Shown: in pieces, positions 1 to 9,790 of the stretch
Layout: each line of letters starts with the position of its first letter
Position numbering within the stretch: the first letter of the stretch is position 1
Assembly (NCBI GenBank): GCA_002344795.1
Contig: DDUM01000047.1
Coordinates: 1 to 64,000, forward strand
Direction of reading: 5' to 3'
Source: Flammeovirgaceae bacterium UBA2338
GTDB lineage: Bacteria; Bacteroidota; Bacteroidia; Cytophagales; Cyclobacteriaceae
DNA length: 64,000 bases
Notes under the pieces: generated by a model
The model's database searches: none
Told to the model about the DNA's origin: nothing
What the model saw: only the letters and a program-made list of their open reading frames with translations
Position numbers and translations under genes: made by a program

Positions 1-2889
1 ACCCTTGAAGAAGACGTAACCAGCTTAAACGAGGTGGTAGTAACGGCCTTGGGTGTTTCGCGCGACAAGGCTTCACTGGGGTATACCGTTCAGGAACTCC
101 GCTCTGATGCTGTCACCACCAGCGGAAACTCAAATCTGCTGGATGCGGTAAATGGAAAGCTTTCGGGTGTACAAATACAAAATTCTGGTGGTCAGCCGGG
201 GAGCGGTACAAGCGTTGTTATTCGTGGATTCTCGTCTATTAGTTTCAATAATCAACCTCTATATGTAATTGATGGAATACCCGTTAATAACGAAACAGTG
301 GGAACGGAGGGTACACCTACCTCCAACAGAGCCATTGACATTGATCCCAACACAGTTGAATCCCTGACTGTTCTCAAAGGACTTGCGGCCACCTCGTTGT
401 ACGGCATCAGAGCTGCAAATGGGGCTATAATCATTACCACCAAAAAAGGAGTCCCGGCAAAAAAAGGGCTTGGTATTGAGTACTCTTTTAGGACTTCAGT
501 TGAGCAGGTTAATAAACTTCATGAGATCACCGACAATTTTAGCAGGGGCAGCTCAGGGCCATACGATAACGCTACGCTATGGAGCTGGGGGCCTGCATTA
601 GCTGGCAATCCCACCTTTCCGGGTACGGCTGGTTCAGGAACTACACTGAGTGACTTGAACGGAGATGGTGTAGCGGAGGATGTTTCAGGATTACGCATTC
701 CGTCCTATAAAGATAATTACAAGCGATTCTGGAATGATGGAACCACCAACCGGCATAACCTTGCGTTGACTGGGGGTAATGAAAAGACATCTTATTACGC
801 AAACATTTCTGCACTAAATCAAACTGGTATAGTGCCATCGGTCAACTATGATAAATATTCTTTTCTTGTCAACGGTAGTACCAGGCTCAGTGACAAGATT
901 ATGGTAAGTAGCAAAATGAATTACATAAATACTGGTGGTAAGCGCTTGCGTCAGAGTGGAGTCGATCCCCAAACCGGATTGAGGGGCCCCAATGGTATCC
1001 TTGCAACGTTTCCGTTTTGGAATAGTTTCTGGGATGTAAACTCCTATCCGTATAAAGATGCAAATGGAGATAAAGTATGGTTTACCAATGGCGCAACTCA
1101 TCCTCAGTGGATTGTAAATGAAGAGGGAGAAGACTGGCGAGTCAACCGATTGATAGGAAACATGAAGTTCGATGTGCAAATAAAGGAGTGGATGAAGCTT
1201 ACCTGGAATGTCGGGATTGATACCTACAGTGATGTAAGAACCGCTGCCCGGCCCATAGGCTCCACTGAAAGTCCCAACTTGATGGGAGATATAAACGAAT
1301 TTCGTTTGACAAGCAGGGACATTACAAGTGATTTTATCATATCAGGCAATGTAAAGCTGAACAGCAAACTTGACTTGAGTTATCTGGTCGGAAATAACTA
1401 TTATCGATGGAATCAAGATGGTATAAATAGTACCGGAACATCTTTTGTTATAAGGGATTTTCTCGATATTTCCAATACCGTAACACAGAATGTTACACGA
1501 AGGGATGATGGAAGAATATTGATTGGTGCCTATGGGGATGTAACATTTGGTTACAACCATATGCTGTACCTTGGCCTCACGGGACGCAACGATTGGTCAT
1601 CCACTTTGCCTGAAAATAATAATAGCTTTTTTTACCCATCAGCTAATCTTGGGTTCATTGCCTCTGAGATGTTAAAAGCCAACTGGCTTTCCTTTCTAAA
1701 ATTGCGAACTTCACTCGCCAGGGGAGCCAACGATGCGCCCACGCAAAGCCTAAATAACATTTATTTAAAGAACGATCCTAATATATTCGGAGTACCCAGA
1801 TTTTCCCAAAGTACACTTTTGAGAAATCCTAATTTGAAGCCAGAGCGAACGTCCGAAATTGAAGTCGGGTTTGAGTCACTTTTTCTTAATAACCTTATTG
1901 GTTTGGATTTTTCTTACTACTCACGTCTCAGCGAGGATCAGATTATTCAGGTACCTGTCACCACGGCAACAGGCTATTCATTTAAATTGGATAACCTGGG
2001 GTCAGTAAGCAATAAAGGTATCGAGATGACATTATCCATCAATAATCCAATTAAAGTAAGCGACCTTGTATGGAATACCAATTTCAATTTTTACCGAAAT
2101 CGGGGAAGGGTTGAAAAAATAGCGGATGGGCGTGATTTGGTTATTTTGGGAAGCGGAACCGAACTATGGGCTCAAGCCCTGGTGGTGGCCAAAGTGGGCG
2201 AGCAGCCTGGTGCGCTTTATGACTATCCTTACCAGCGCTATGGAGTCTCTGAGAACGATCCCAATTATCTGAATGCGCCAATTGTCGTGGATGCAAATGG
2301 TCAGCCGTTGCGAAATAGCCAAAGGGTGATCATGGGTAACGTAAATCCTGATTGGATATTGGGTATATCTTCGAGCTTAACTTACAAAGGAGCTAAATTT
2401 GGCTTCACACTCGAACGAAAACAGGGCGGAGATGTAGTCAATGGTTATGGTGCGCAACTTGTTTATTCAGGGTTGGCAAAGAAAACAGAGGAGAGGTTTT
2501 ATTCATCCACCGATGCTCTTGCGAATGCCACCCGCAGCTGGGGTGGTGTGTTTGCCGATGGCAGCCCAAATACCCTTTCTGCACCGCTCACGACTCCGTT
2601 TTGGCAAAATACCTACCGGAGAGTGGGTGAAAATAATATCGAAGATGCTTCATGGTGGAGGCTCCGGAATATCTACTTAGGCTATTCATTACCGAAGGCA
2701 TGGCTTAACAGACTGTTTATACAGGAACTTGAAATCACATTCACTGCACGTAACGCATGGCTCAAAACCGCCTATTCAGGTAATGACCCTGAGATCAGTG
2801 CTAATGGGGTAGGCAACATTCAGGGTTTTGACGATTTCGTTTTCCCGAATACGAAGTCCTTTGAATTGGGTGCACGCGTTAAATTTTAG
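1..2889 (+). CDS. SusC/RagA-type TonB-dependent outer membrane transporter, 5' end cut by window
   Basis: The frame is open from base 1, so the start, signal peptide and carboxypeptidase-like domain lie outside the window. The first residues (EVVVTALG) are the classic start of the SusC plug; the plug continues to about residue 145 with the VLKGLAATSLYG and GAIIITTKKG motifs. The remainder is a 22-strand-type barrel ending in a terminal Phe (GARVKF). SusC proteins import oligosaccharides or peptides across the outer membrane with energy from TonB. It is followed after 60 bp by its SusD partner, forming the usual pair. No glycosidase or peptidase follows, so the substrate cannot be guessed. A GTG at 34 is internal and is not the start. 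Confidence 0.95.
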   Translation, partial: TLEEDVTSLNEVVVTALGVSRDKASLGYTVQELRSDAVTTSGNSNLLDAVNGKLSGVQIQNSGGQPGSGTSVVIRGFSSISFNNQPLYVIDGIPVNNETVGTEGTPTSNRAIDIDPNTVESLTVLKGLAATSLYGIRAANGAIIITTKKGVPAKKGLGIEYSFRTSVEQVNKLHEITDNFSRGSSGPYDNATLWSWGPALAGNPTFPGTAGSGTTLSDLNGDGVAEDVSGLRIPSYKDNYKRFWNDGTTNRHNLALTGGNEKTSYYANISALNQTGIVPSVNYDKYSFLVNGSTRLSDKIMVSSKMNYINTGGKRLRQSGVDPQTGLRGPNGILATFPFWNSFWDVNSYPYKDANGDKVWFTNGATHPQWIVNEEGEDWRVNRLIGNMKFDVQIKEWMKLTWNVGIDTYSDVRTAARPIGSTESPNLMGDINEFRLTSRDITSDFIISGNVKLNSKLDLSYLVGNNYYRWNQDGINSTGTSFVIRDFLDISNTVTQNVTRRDDGRILIGAYGDVTFGYNHMLYLGLTGRNDWSSTLPENNNSFFYPSANLGFIASEMLKANWLSFLKLRTSLARGANDAPTQSLNNIYLKNDPNIFGVPRFSQSTLLRNPNLKPERTSEIEVGFESLFLNNLIGLDFSYYSRLSEDQIIQVPVTTATGYSFKLDNLGSVSNKGIEMTLSINNPIKVSDLVWNTNFNFYRNRGRVEKIADGRDLVILGSGTELWAQALVVAKVGEQPGALYDYPYQRYGVSENDPNYLNAPIVVDANGQPLRNSQRVIMGNVNPDWILGISSSLTYKGAKFGFTLERKQGGDVVNGYGAQLVYSGLAKKTEERFYSSTDALANATRSWGGVFADGSPNTLSAPLTTPFWQNTYRRVGENNIEDASWWRLRNIYLGYSLPKAWLNRLFIQELEITFTARNAWLKTAYSGNDPEISANGVGNIQGFDDFVFPNTKSFELGARVKF

Positions 2890-2949
2890 TATCTGTGAAA
2901 TGCAAAATAGTATGAGCGTTAAAATTGACAACTCTAAAATTCATTACAC

Positions 2950-4383
2950 ATGAAAAAATCATTGAAAATATTATTTATAATAACAGGAATGCTGGTCAGT
3001 GTAAGCTGTGATCAGACATTTGAGGAGATCAATAAAAATAAGAATAGCCCGGAAAATGTTTCTGTGAATGTACTTCTTCCTGCAGCAATGTATACACAAT
3101 TTGATAACTTCGGAGGAAGACGGGAAGGTTTCATGGGTACTTTTACCCAACATTTTGCGGGCTTTTATACATCAGGCGTCAATGCAGATCAATACGTAAT
3201 TGACAACAATAGTTTTAGCTTTCTTTTCACAAGCCTATATTCTGGTCCTTTAAATTCCTATAAGGATATTATTGCACGTGCAGAAAAAGAAGGATCATGG
3301 CATTATGCAGGTGTGGCGAAGGTATTGACAGCACTTGCCTTAGGCACACTAACCGATGTGTATGGAGAAATTCCATGGAAGCAAGCGCTTGACCCAGACA
3401 ATGTTTTTCCCGCCTATGACACACAGGAATTCGTCTATTCTGAAATTCAGCGGCTACTCGCGGAGGCCATTGTTGACTTGGGAAAAAATTCCTTCCGGTC
3501 ATTGTCAGAAGGAGATTTTGTTCGCAGTGGGAATGTAGATGCATGGGTTGGCATTGCGAACTTATTGGCTGCGCGTTACGCCAATCATTTAAGTAAAGTC
3601 GATCCGCCCGGTAGTGCAACGGCAGCTTTAGCATTTGTAGATGCCGCTAAGGCTGCAGGCATAAGTTCCAGTACGGATTTAAAAATGAGATACGAAGGAA
3701 CATCTCAAATTTCGAATCGATGGTATACTTTGTGGCAGGATCCGGCTATCGTTGCATCCGAGAATCTTTTGGATATTCAAGTGGCACAGGACGACCCAAG
3801 ATTAGAATCATACTGGTCGCCCAACGATTCTCAGACTGGTACATATATCGGATTTGTTGCGAAGCCAAACGGTACAGGAGCCGAACAACCCATTTCTGCT
3901 GTAGGACCTGAAGGGTGGTATGGTAAACCTAATTCGGATCATATGGTTGCCACCTATTTCGAGCTGCTCTTCATTGAGGCAGAGGCTGCATTTCGTCTTA
4001 ACGATCTTTCCAGAGCGGCAGCAGCCCACAATGCGGCCGTGAAAGAACAAATTGAACTAGTGGTTAACGACCCGACTGATCCAAGAATAGCCACCTATTT
4101 GGCTTCCTACGCAAATGAAACAGGTGCAACTATCTCCATGGAAAAAATAATGACAGAGAAGTGGAAAGCTATGTTTACCATGGAGGAGGAAACTTGGACA
4201 GATATGAGAAGACATAATTTTCAGTATCCAAATTGGATAAGTATTCCAAAGAAGAATGATGGAACACCTATAGCTTCGGAGTACATAAGAAGGCTACTTT
4301 ATCCTCAAGATGAACTGGATAAAAACCCTGAAAATGTTCCGAAGGTTGCGGGTATTTTCGAGCGACTCTGGTGGGATAAGTAG
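2950..4383 (+). CDS. SusD/RagB-family nutrient-binding outer membrane lipoprotein (SusD-like_2 type)
   Basis: This 477-aa protein starts with a lipoprotein signal (MKKSLKILF... with VSVSC, Cys about residue 20), placing it on the outer membrane. The mature part is the helical TPR-like fold of the SusD-like_2 group: a GTFTQHFAGF segment near residue 60, TALALGTLTDVYGEIPW near 125, and the late motif ETWTDMRRHNFQYP near 415. It would cap the SusC barrel at 1-2889 and bind the ligand before import. The 60-bp spacing and shared direction indicate one transcript. A strong hairpin follows the stop codon. The ligand is unknown. Confidence 0.93.
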   Translation: MKKSLKILFIITGMLVSVSCDQTFEEINKNKNSPENVSVNVLLPAAMYTQFDNFGGRREGFMGTFTQHFAGFYTSGVNADQYVIDNNSFSFLFTSLYSGPLNSYKDIIARAEKEGSWHYAGVAKVLTALALGTLTDVYGEIPWKQALDPDNVFPAYDTQEFVYSEIQRLLAEAIVDLGKNSFRSLSEGDFVRSGNVDAWVGIANLLAARYANHLSKVDPPGSATAALAFVDAAKAAGISSSTDLKMRYEGTSQISNRWYTLWQDPAIVASENLLDIQVAQDDPRLESYWSPNDSQTGTYIGFVAKPNGTGAEQPISAVGPEGWYGKPNSDHMVATYFELLFIEAEAAFRLNDLSRAAAAHNAAVKEQIELVVNDPTDPRIATYLASYANETGATISMEKIMTEKWKAMFTMEEETWTDMRRHNFQYPNWISIPKKNDGTPIASEYIRRLLYPQDELDKNPENVPKVAGIFERLWWDK

Positions 4384-4404
4384 GTTTTAGAATACTTATC
4401 TATT

Positions 4405-4441
4405 GATACGTGGGCACAATTAAATTTGTGTTCCACGTATC
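4405..4441 (+). terminator. stem-loop terminator after the susCD pair
   Basis: GATACGTGG at 4405-4413 pairs with CCACGTATC at 4433-4441, and CACAA/TTTGTG extends the pairing inside the loop. It begins 22 bp after the susD stop codon. There is no long U-tract, so it may act as an RNA-stabilising hairpin instead. Confidence 0.6.
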
Positions 4442-4554
4442 TTAAGGAGATAAAGATACGTTGGACTAGCAGCCCTTGGTCAGTGTGTCAAAATTGAGCG
4501 AAGTTAAAGCGGGACTTATTATGGACAGACCAGCTATATTTTGAAATTCCCCCC

Positions 4555-4562
4555 TATATTTG
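4555..4562 (+). promoter_or_regulatory. Bacteroidota -7 promoter box TATATTTG
   Basis: A perfect match to TAnnTTTG lies 7 bp upstream of the ATG at 4570, implying a very short 5' leader for the His-rich gene. No -33 TTTG at ideal spacing was seen. Confidence 0.5.
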
Positions 4563-4569
4563 CACTAAC

Positions 4570-4956
4570 ATGCGATTCAGAGACCTCATTATTTATCTTT
4601 TTTTAACCTGTTATGCAGGGGCGCTTACGCATAGTGTAGTACCTCACCATCACCACGAATCCTCTGAGGAACTTGAAAATCATAGCCACAACTCAGGAGA
4701 TAAAGATCCACCACAAAAACAGCAAGGAACCGCTCATTTTCTTAGCCACACAACCAATGTTGATGTTCTTGTATCACAGGTATCAACAGTAAAACTCTTC
4801 AAAGTAAAGGCAATCGCTGCTGTAACTCGTTGCGTAGCACAACTTTTTGAAAATGCGCGATATAGTCCACCGGTTTTTCATCCACCGGCTAACCAAAGAG
4901 TTGCCCACGATTCCTATTTTTCTTCTCCCGCTCTAAGAGCACCCCCATCGGTTTAA
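4570..4956 (+). CDS. small exported His-rich protein, probably metal-related
   Basis: This 128-aa protein has an N-terminal hydrophobic segment (residues 4-20) and then a His cluster (VVPHHHHESS) and further His-rich positions to about residue 60. The C-terminal half has no recognised domain and ends in ALRAPPSV. Small His-rich exported proteins of this kind often precede heavy-metal efflux or copper genes in Bacteroidota; here the downstream genes (DUF3347, DUF2231, multicopper oxidase) also point to copper. A metal-binding or chaperone role is inferred from composition and neighbours only. It has its own -7 box at 4555. Confidence 0.7.
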   Translation: MRFRDLIIYLFLTCYAGALTHSVVPHHHHESSEELENHSHNSGDKDPPQKQQGTAHFLSHTTNVDVLVSQVSTVKLFKVKAIAAVTRCVAQLFENARYSPPVFHPPANQRVAHDSYFSSPALRAPPSV

Positions 4957-5039
4957 GTCTTAGCATTCTGAATGCTATTGAGTAAGCGCCCGTAAAAGGC
5001 GATATATTTTCCCTTTTTCAATACTTAAACCAAGTAAAC

Positions 5040-5711
5040 ATGACAGGGCACAGCACCTATATTCCTGCGCTTAGATACAATTGGCTGACTCAATTTTATG
5101 ATTGGATTCTTAGCACTTTTTTGCGTGAGCGTACTTTCAAGTCTGTATTGATCGAGTCCATCAGGGCAGGCAGCCCTAAACATATTCTCGACATAGGATG
5201 TGGTACATGCACGCTCTCTCTAATGATCGAGGAAGCATTTCCAGAAGCCTGCATAAGCGGCCTCGATGGAGACCCTGTTGTATTGGCAATTGCAAAGAAA
5301 AAATTAACAAAGGCTCATTCAAAAATCAAGCTTGTTCAGGCAATGTCCTACAGTATGCCACTTAGCAGCAACCTGTTTCATGTCGTCACTTGCAGTCTGA
5401 TGTTACATCATTTAAATGCAGAGGCTAAAGCCAGCACACTGAGAGAATGCTATCGGGTATTGCAACCCAATGGAACGATTGCTGTTGCCGACTGGGGAAA
5501 GCCTTCTAATTTTCTAATGAGGCTTGTTTTCTATTTGGTTCAGCTGCTCGATGGCTTTGAAACGACAACTGACAACGTAAAGGGAAATATCCCCTCATTT
5601 ATTGAAAAGGCAGGATTTAGTGAGGTAAAGGAGTTAAAGAAGGTTGATACGTTTTTGGGAACAATTTCGATCTACCAAGGCCTAAAAAAATCAAAAGAAA
5701 TAATTCTGTAA
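5040..5711 (+). CDS. class I SAM-dependent methyltransferase
   Basis: This 223-aa protein has methyltransferase motif I (ILDIGCGTC, residues 49-57), an acidic end of strand 2 (LDGDP near 75-79), and the HHLNAEAKASTLRECYRVLQP block near 125-145 typical of Methyltransf_11/25 enzymes. There is no signal peptide or membrane segment, so it is cytoplasmic. The substrate is unknown. It sits 28 bp upstream of the DUF3347 gene within the metal block, and methyltransferases of this type are common passengers of heavy-metal loci, but a role in metal handling is not shown by the sequence. Confidence 0.85.
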   Translation: MTGHSTYIPALRYNWLTQFYDWILSTFLRERTFKSVLIESIRAGSPKHILDIGCGTCTLSLMIEEAFPEACISGLDGDPVVLAIAKKKLTKAHSKIKLVQAMSYSMPLSSNLFHVVTCSLMLHHLNAEAKASTLRECYRVLQPNGTIAVADWGKPSNFLMRLVFYLVQLLDGFETTTDNVKGNIPSFIEKAGFSEVKELKKVDTFLGTISIYQGLKKSKEIIL

Positions 5712-5738
5712 TCAATTAAAACTTAAATGTTAATAACT

Positions 5739-6248
5739 ATGAAACGAATATCATTAATGTTTTTGGTCGTGCTGTTTAGCTCGACTGCATTTGCTCAACA
5801 CGATCATGCCAAACATGGCGAGCAACAAAAGCAAGAAAATATGGTAATGTTTAAAGATAAAAAAATGGGCAATGCCTATGAGCATTACTTACATCTAAAA
5901 GATGCCCTTGTAGCTTCCAACCAGGCGGATGCCAAAAAGGCAGCTGATGACTTGCAAAAATCTTTGGTTAATGTAACTGACGGTAAAATGGTAGCAGACG
6001 AAGCCGCTAAAGTTGCCAATGCCGCTAGCCTTGAAGATCAGCGAAAAGCATTCTCAGGTGTAAGTGACATGATGGCCATGTTAGTAAAAGGTGGAAAACT
6101 TTCTATGGGCATGCTTTATCTCGAATACTGTCCAATGGCCAACAATAATAAGGGTGCATATTGGCTTTCCAACGAAAAGGAAATCAGGAATCCCTACTTT
6201 GGCAACGGTATGCTGACGTGTGGATCTGTAAAAGAGATGATTCACTAA
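5739..6248 (+). CDS. DUF3347-domain periplasmic protein
   Basis: The start is placed at 5739 (MKRISLMF...), which gives a clean signal peptide ending FAQ; an upstream ATG at 5727 would add four residues. The mature protein opens with a His-rich stretch (HDHAKHGEQ) and continues with the DUF3347 helical fold: HYLHLKDALVASN near residue 40-55 and a C-terminal YCPMANNNKGAYWLS ... NPYFGNGMLTCG segment. The Cys-Pro-Met and Met/His positions resemble the metal-binding tail found as a separate protein or fused to CusB-type adaptors. A role in copper or silver binding in the periplasm is likely from family and context. Confidence 0.85.
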   Translation: MKRISLMFLVVLFSSTAFAQHDHAKHGEQQKQENMVMFKDKKMGNAYEHYLHLKDALVASNQADAKKAADDLQKSLVNVTDGKMVADEAAKVANAASLEDQRKAFSGVSDMMAMLVKGGKLSMGMLYLEYCPMANNNKGAYWLSNEKEIRNPYFGNGMLTCGSVKEMIH

Positions 6249-6285
6249 TCCTTCAATTTAACGAACAACTATTAAAGTTAATAAC

Positions 6286-6741
6286 ATGAAAAACTACAAG
6301 TTAATTACCCTGCTTCTTTTATTGTTTGGCATATCGGGAACTACCCTGGCGCAATCTGATGCGGACGAAGTTAAACAGGTACTTGCGCGCTACAAAAAGG
6401 CCTTGGAAAGTTTGAACGTAGACGGAACGGAGGTTTTGTTTACGAAAAACAGTCAAGTCATTGAATCAGGTAAAGTTGAGGGAACCTACGAAGATTATCT
6501 CGCGCACCATATTGGACCAGAACTGGATCATTTCAAATCCTTTCAATTTGAAAACTATAAAGTTGAAGTTACCGTAACCGGTGACTATGCTTTTGCAGTT
6601 GAGACTTATAACTACACCATCGTTCTAAAAAAGGACAATACAGAAATCAAGCGAACGGGAGTGGCTTCATCTTTTCTAAAAAGGGATGATAATGATTGGA
6701 AAATTATGCACATGCACAATTCGTCCCGCAAACCAAAATAG
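6286..6741 (+). CDS. exported NTF2-like (SnoaL/DUF4440) protein
   Basis: This 151-aa protein has a signal peptide (hydrophobic residues 5-20, cleavage after LAQ). The mature part has the NTF2-like cone-fold pattern: an initial helix (DEVKQVLARYKKAL), a central FTKNSQVIESGK strand, FAVETYNYTIVL, and a C-terminal DNDWKIMHMHNSSR strand close to the SnoaL/DUF4440 consensus. The fold is used by enzymes and by binding proteins, so the function is open. Neighbours on both sides are periplasmic copper-type proteins, and this one may bind a metal or small ligand in the same compartment. Confidence 0.8.
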   Translation: MKNYKLITLLLLLFGISGTTLAQSDADEVKQVLARYKKALESLNVDGTEVLFTKNSQVIESGKVEGTYEDYLAHHIGPELDHFKSFQFENYKVEVTVTGDYAFAVETYNYTIVLKKDNTEIKRTGVASSFLKRDDNDWKIMHMHNSSRKPK

Positions 6742-6761
6742 AGCATTTAAACTGTAGAATA

Positions 6762-7406
6762 ATGAAAATACTTATCATAGGCTTGATTGTAACTGTATTT
6801 ACCTCAAGCCAATCCATTGCACATGATGGAAATCATGAAACGGATTCTGTAAAAACGGATACTACGATGGTGGGAGCACAATCGCACGGAAGTGACCCAA
6901 CCCATAATGATGATCATGAGATGGCTGTCAAGGGATCAAAAGTCGAAGCTGGTCTGGAAGATTTTCCCACGCTGCATCCGCTCATAGTTCACTTTGCGAT
7001 CGTACTGATCATTGTAGCCGCTGGAATGCAGCTGGTCAACTTATGGTTATTGAAACCTGAATTGGCGTGGATTACCGGAGCCATTTTACTGGCAGGAGTT
7101 TTGGCAGCATGGCTGGCCTCGAAGAACTTCCATCCACATACCCATGGCTTAACCGCACAGGCTCAGGCGGTTTTGGATCAGCATGACAAGTGGGCCGATT
7201 GGACAATCAACTCCGGGTTAATTGCTTTGGTGCTGCAGGTTACCAATCTCTTTGTATTTAAAGGGAAGCGGTGGGCCGCTGGTATGGTCGCCTTGGTATT
7301 GCTGGTCTCTTCGTACAGTGTCTCCAGGGCAGGACATTATGGATCTCAGTTAGTTCATATAGAAGGAGTTGGGCCGCAAGGTAAATTTCTGGAAATGGAT
7401 CACTGA
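6762..7406 (+). CDS. DUF2231 membrane protein with His-rich N-terminal region
   Basis: The chosen start (6762, MKILIIGL) gives a signal-like first helix, while the longer frame starting at 6696 would run inside the previous gene. After a His/Asp-rich exported stretch (residues 18-60) comes the DUF2231 core: FPTLHPLIVHFAIVLI with its conserved His pair, then three more membrane helices. DUF2231 proteins are four-helix membrane proteins of unknown function, some with heme or metal partners. This gene ends 25 bp before the multicopper oxidase start, suggesting co-expression. The His-rich lead suggests copper binding (inference). Confidence 0.85.
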   Translation: MKILIIGLIVTVFTSSQSIAHDGNHETDSVKTDTTMVGAQSHGSDPTHNDDHEMAVKGSKVEAGLEDFPTLHPLIVHFAIVLIIVAAGMQLVNLWLLKPELAWITGAILLAGVLAAWLASKNFHPHTHGLTAQAQAVLDQHDKWADWTINSGLIALVLQVTNLFVFKGKRWAAGMVALVLLVSSYSVSRAGHYGSQLVHIEGVGPQGKFLEMDH

Positions 7407-7431
7407 CCTTCAATATAAATCGGATTTAGTA

Positions 7432-9765
7432 ATGAAGCATGATAAGTTAATAGTTGAGAATTACCCTAAAATCATTATTGCGTTTTTTGTCGCTGGCTTT
7501 TTGGTTCAGCCGGTCAGCGCACAGAATGATACCACAGTATACAATCTCACGATAAGTGAAAAGACCCTGAATATTACGGGGAAAGACCGCAGGGCCTTGG
7601 CCATTGATGGTCAGATACCGGGCCCCACACTTCGCTTTAAAGAGGGTGATTATGCAGTAATTTATGTTAAGAATGAGCTAGATGAAGAAACTTCTGTACA
7701 CTGGCACGGTCTCATATTGCCCAACTTCTACGATGGAGTACCTTATCTGACTACACCTCCGATAGAACCTGGCCATATGCAAAAGTATGAGTTTCCTTTG
7801 GTGCACAATGGAACCTATTGGTACCATTCGCATACAGGGCTTCAGGAGCAACTCGGTGTTTATGGCTCCATTGTCATAGAGCCAAAAGAACTAAAATTTG
7901 AATACGACAAAGATTTGGTACTGGTTTTCTCAGACTGGACAGATGAAAATCCGATGCATGTATTAAAAAACCTTAAGCGTAGAAATGAATGGTACTCGAT
8001 CAAGCGGAATACAGTAACCCCACTTGGAAAAGTCATAGCCAGAGGCGGTTTGGGCGCCCAGCTAAACTTTTGGAAACAACGAATGCCCGGGGCAGATATC
8101 GCAGACGTTTACTATGGAGCATTTTTGACCAATGGCACACAGATAAAAGAGTATCCAGAGTTTAAGCCTGGAGAAAAGGTAAGGGTCAGAATGATAAACG
8201 CTTCTGCATCCACGTATTATTGGATAACATTTGGTGGTGGCGATCCAACCCTGATCTCTGCTGATGGAATTGACGTGGTGCCTGTCAAAAAAGAGAAGTT
8301 GCTTTTTGCAATCGCAGAGACTTATGATTACCTGATAACCATTCCTGAAAGCGGTAAACTAGAAATTCGTGCTTCTTCGATGGACGGAGCAGGACAGACC
8401 TCAGCCTATCTGGGCGAAGGCGAATTGCTCAAAGCTCCACATGTGCCAAGACCTGACTATGTTGGCATCATGAAAGCCATGTCAAAAATGGACATGAAAA
8501 TGGGTGCACCAGCCATGATTTTTAATCCTAAAAAGAATGATGGGTTGGAAAAAATGAAGAAGTATGGTATGCAAATGAAAGGTGATATGAATTCCATGAA
8601 TATGCCCGATGACACTAAAAAGAATGATATGGAGGGAATGGATATGCCATCCATGAACAAAATGGATAGTACTCAAAAAGGAATGACCGGCATGGATCAT
8701 GGAAGCATGAAAATGAGCCAGGGGAAAGATGAATCGGTTCTAGTGGGCGCAGGTATGGGTCCGGATAAAACTTACGATTTTCTAAAGTCGGCAGAACCTA
8801 CGAACTACGCTACCGACAAGCCTGTCCGTGAAATCAAATTCACTCTAAATGGAAACATGTGGCGTTATATATGGAGTATGAATGGTAAACCCCTCGCAGA
8901 AGCTGACAAAATCAAGATCAGTAAAGGAGAGGTAGTACGCATTACAATGACGAACCTGACCATGATGAACCATCCTATGCACCTGCACGGACATTTCTTC
9001 CGGGTGATTAACGAGAATGGCGAATACTCACCCCTCAAACATACGTTAAACGTAGCGCCTATGCAGAGTATTACTATTGAATTTGATGCAAACGAATATG
9101 GTGATTGGTTTTTTCACTGCCACATACTTTATCACCTTGAAGCTGGAATGGCCCGGGTTTTTAGTTACGGAACACCCAGAGGTCCAAAACTTCAGCGCTA
9201 TCCTCTTTCTACCCTTATTAAGGAAACCAATAAATATTATTCCTGGGGAACGGCTTATGGCGCCAGTCATATGTCATCTTTAGAGTTGGTCTCCTCAAAT
9301 GTCAGAAATCAGTGGAACCTCGGTGCAGAAATTGGATGGAATCAAAACTTTGAAGCAGACTTTTCTTACGAAAGATATTTAAGCGATTATTTTAGGGTTT
9401 ATGGTGGTGTAAATGTGGAAAATGAAACCCCGGAAAGCTTAGATCAATTCAAGTCTGTTGCACAGGTAGGTATTCGATACTTGTTACCTTATTTCATCAA
9501 TGCAGATCTAAGCATAGATAATCAGTTGCGACCACAAGTGCGGTTTACTGCAGAGTATTTGATATTCAGAAGAGTAGCAATATTTGGACGTTATGAATAC
9601 CGATCAGACTTTGGTGCGGTGAATACCCTGGAAGCGGGTAAATCCTATGCCTCCGAGCAAGTATGGAACGCTGGTATAGACTATGTAGTCTCACGAAACT
9701 TCTCGCTCACTGGTACTTACGATAACCGATTTGGCGGGGGCGGAGGATTGACATGGAGGTTTTAG
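7432..9765 (+). CDS. multicopper oxidase (CopA-like) fused to a CopB-like outer membrane barrel domain
   Basis: Start at 7432 (MKHDKLIVEN) is preferred because it gives a signal peptide ending VSA|Q; the frame is open upstream to 7369. The 777-aa protein has three cupredoxin domains with all four copper motifs: HWHGL (residues 90-94), WYHSHTG (130-136), HPMHLHGHFF (about 514-523) and HCHILYHLEAGM (about 562-573). Residues about 345-430 are Met/His-rich with many MxM repeats, as in CopA/CueO-type cuprous oxidases. After about residue 600 the protein continues with beta-strands of alternating aromatics ending GGGLTWRF, resembling the CopB copper-resistance barrel. It likely oxidises Cu(I) and helps bind or export copper at the outer membrane. 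Confidence 0.9.
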   Translation: MKHDKLIVENYPKIIIAFFVAGFLVQPVSAQNDTTVYNLTISEKTLNITGKDRRALAIDGQIPGPTLRFKEGDYAVIYVKNELDEETSVHWHGLILPNFYDGVPYLTTPPIEPGHMQKYEFPLVHNGTYWYHSHTGLQEQLGVYGSIVIEPKELKFEYDKDLVLVFSDWTDENPMHVLKNLKRRNEWYSIKRNTVTPLGKVIARGGLGAQLNFWKQRMPGADIADVYYGAFLTNGTQIKEYPEFKPGEKVRVRMINASASTYYWITFGGGDPTLISADGIDVVPVKKEKLLFAIAETYDYLITIPESGKLEIRASSMDGAGQTSAYLGEGELLKAPHVPRPDYVGIMKAMSKMDMKMGAPAMIFNPKKNDGLEKMKKYGMQMKGDMNSMNMPDDTKKNDMEGMDMPSMNKMDSTQKGMTGMDHGSMKMSQGKDESVLVGAGMGPDKTYDFLKSAEPTNYATDKPVREIKFTLNGNMWRYIWSMNGKPLAEADKIKISKGEVVRITMTNLTMMNHPMHLHGHFFRVINENGEYSPLKHTLNVAPMQSITIEFDANEYGDWFFHCHILYHLEAGMARVFSYGTPRGPKLQRYPLSTLIKETNKYYSWGTAYGASHMSSLELVSSNVRNQWNLGAEIGWNQNFEADFSYERYLSDYFRVYGGVNVENETPESLDQFKSVAQVGIRYLLPYFINADLSIDNQLRPQVRFTAEYLIFRRVAIFGRYEYRSDFGAVNTLEAGKSYASEQVWNAGIDYVVSRNFSLTGTYDNRFGGGGGLTWRF

Positions 9766-9790
9766 GATATTCCATCCAAGAGGATTGAAA

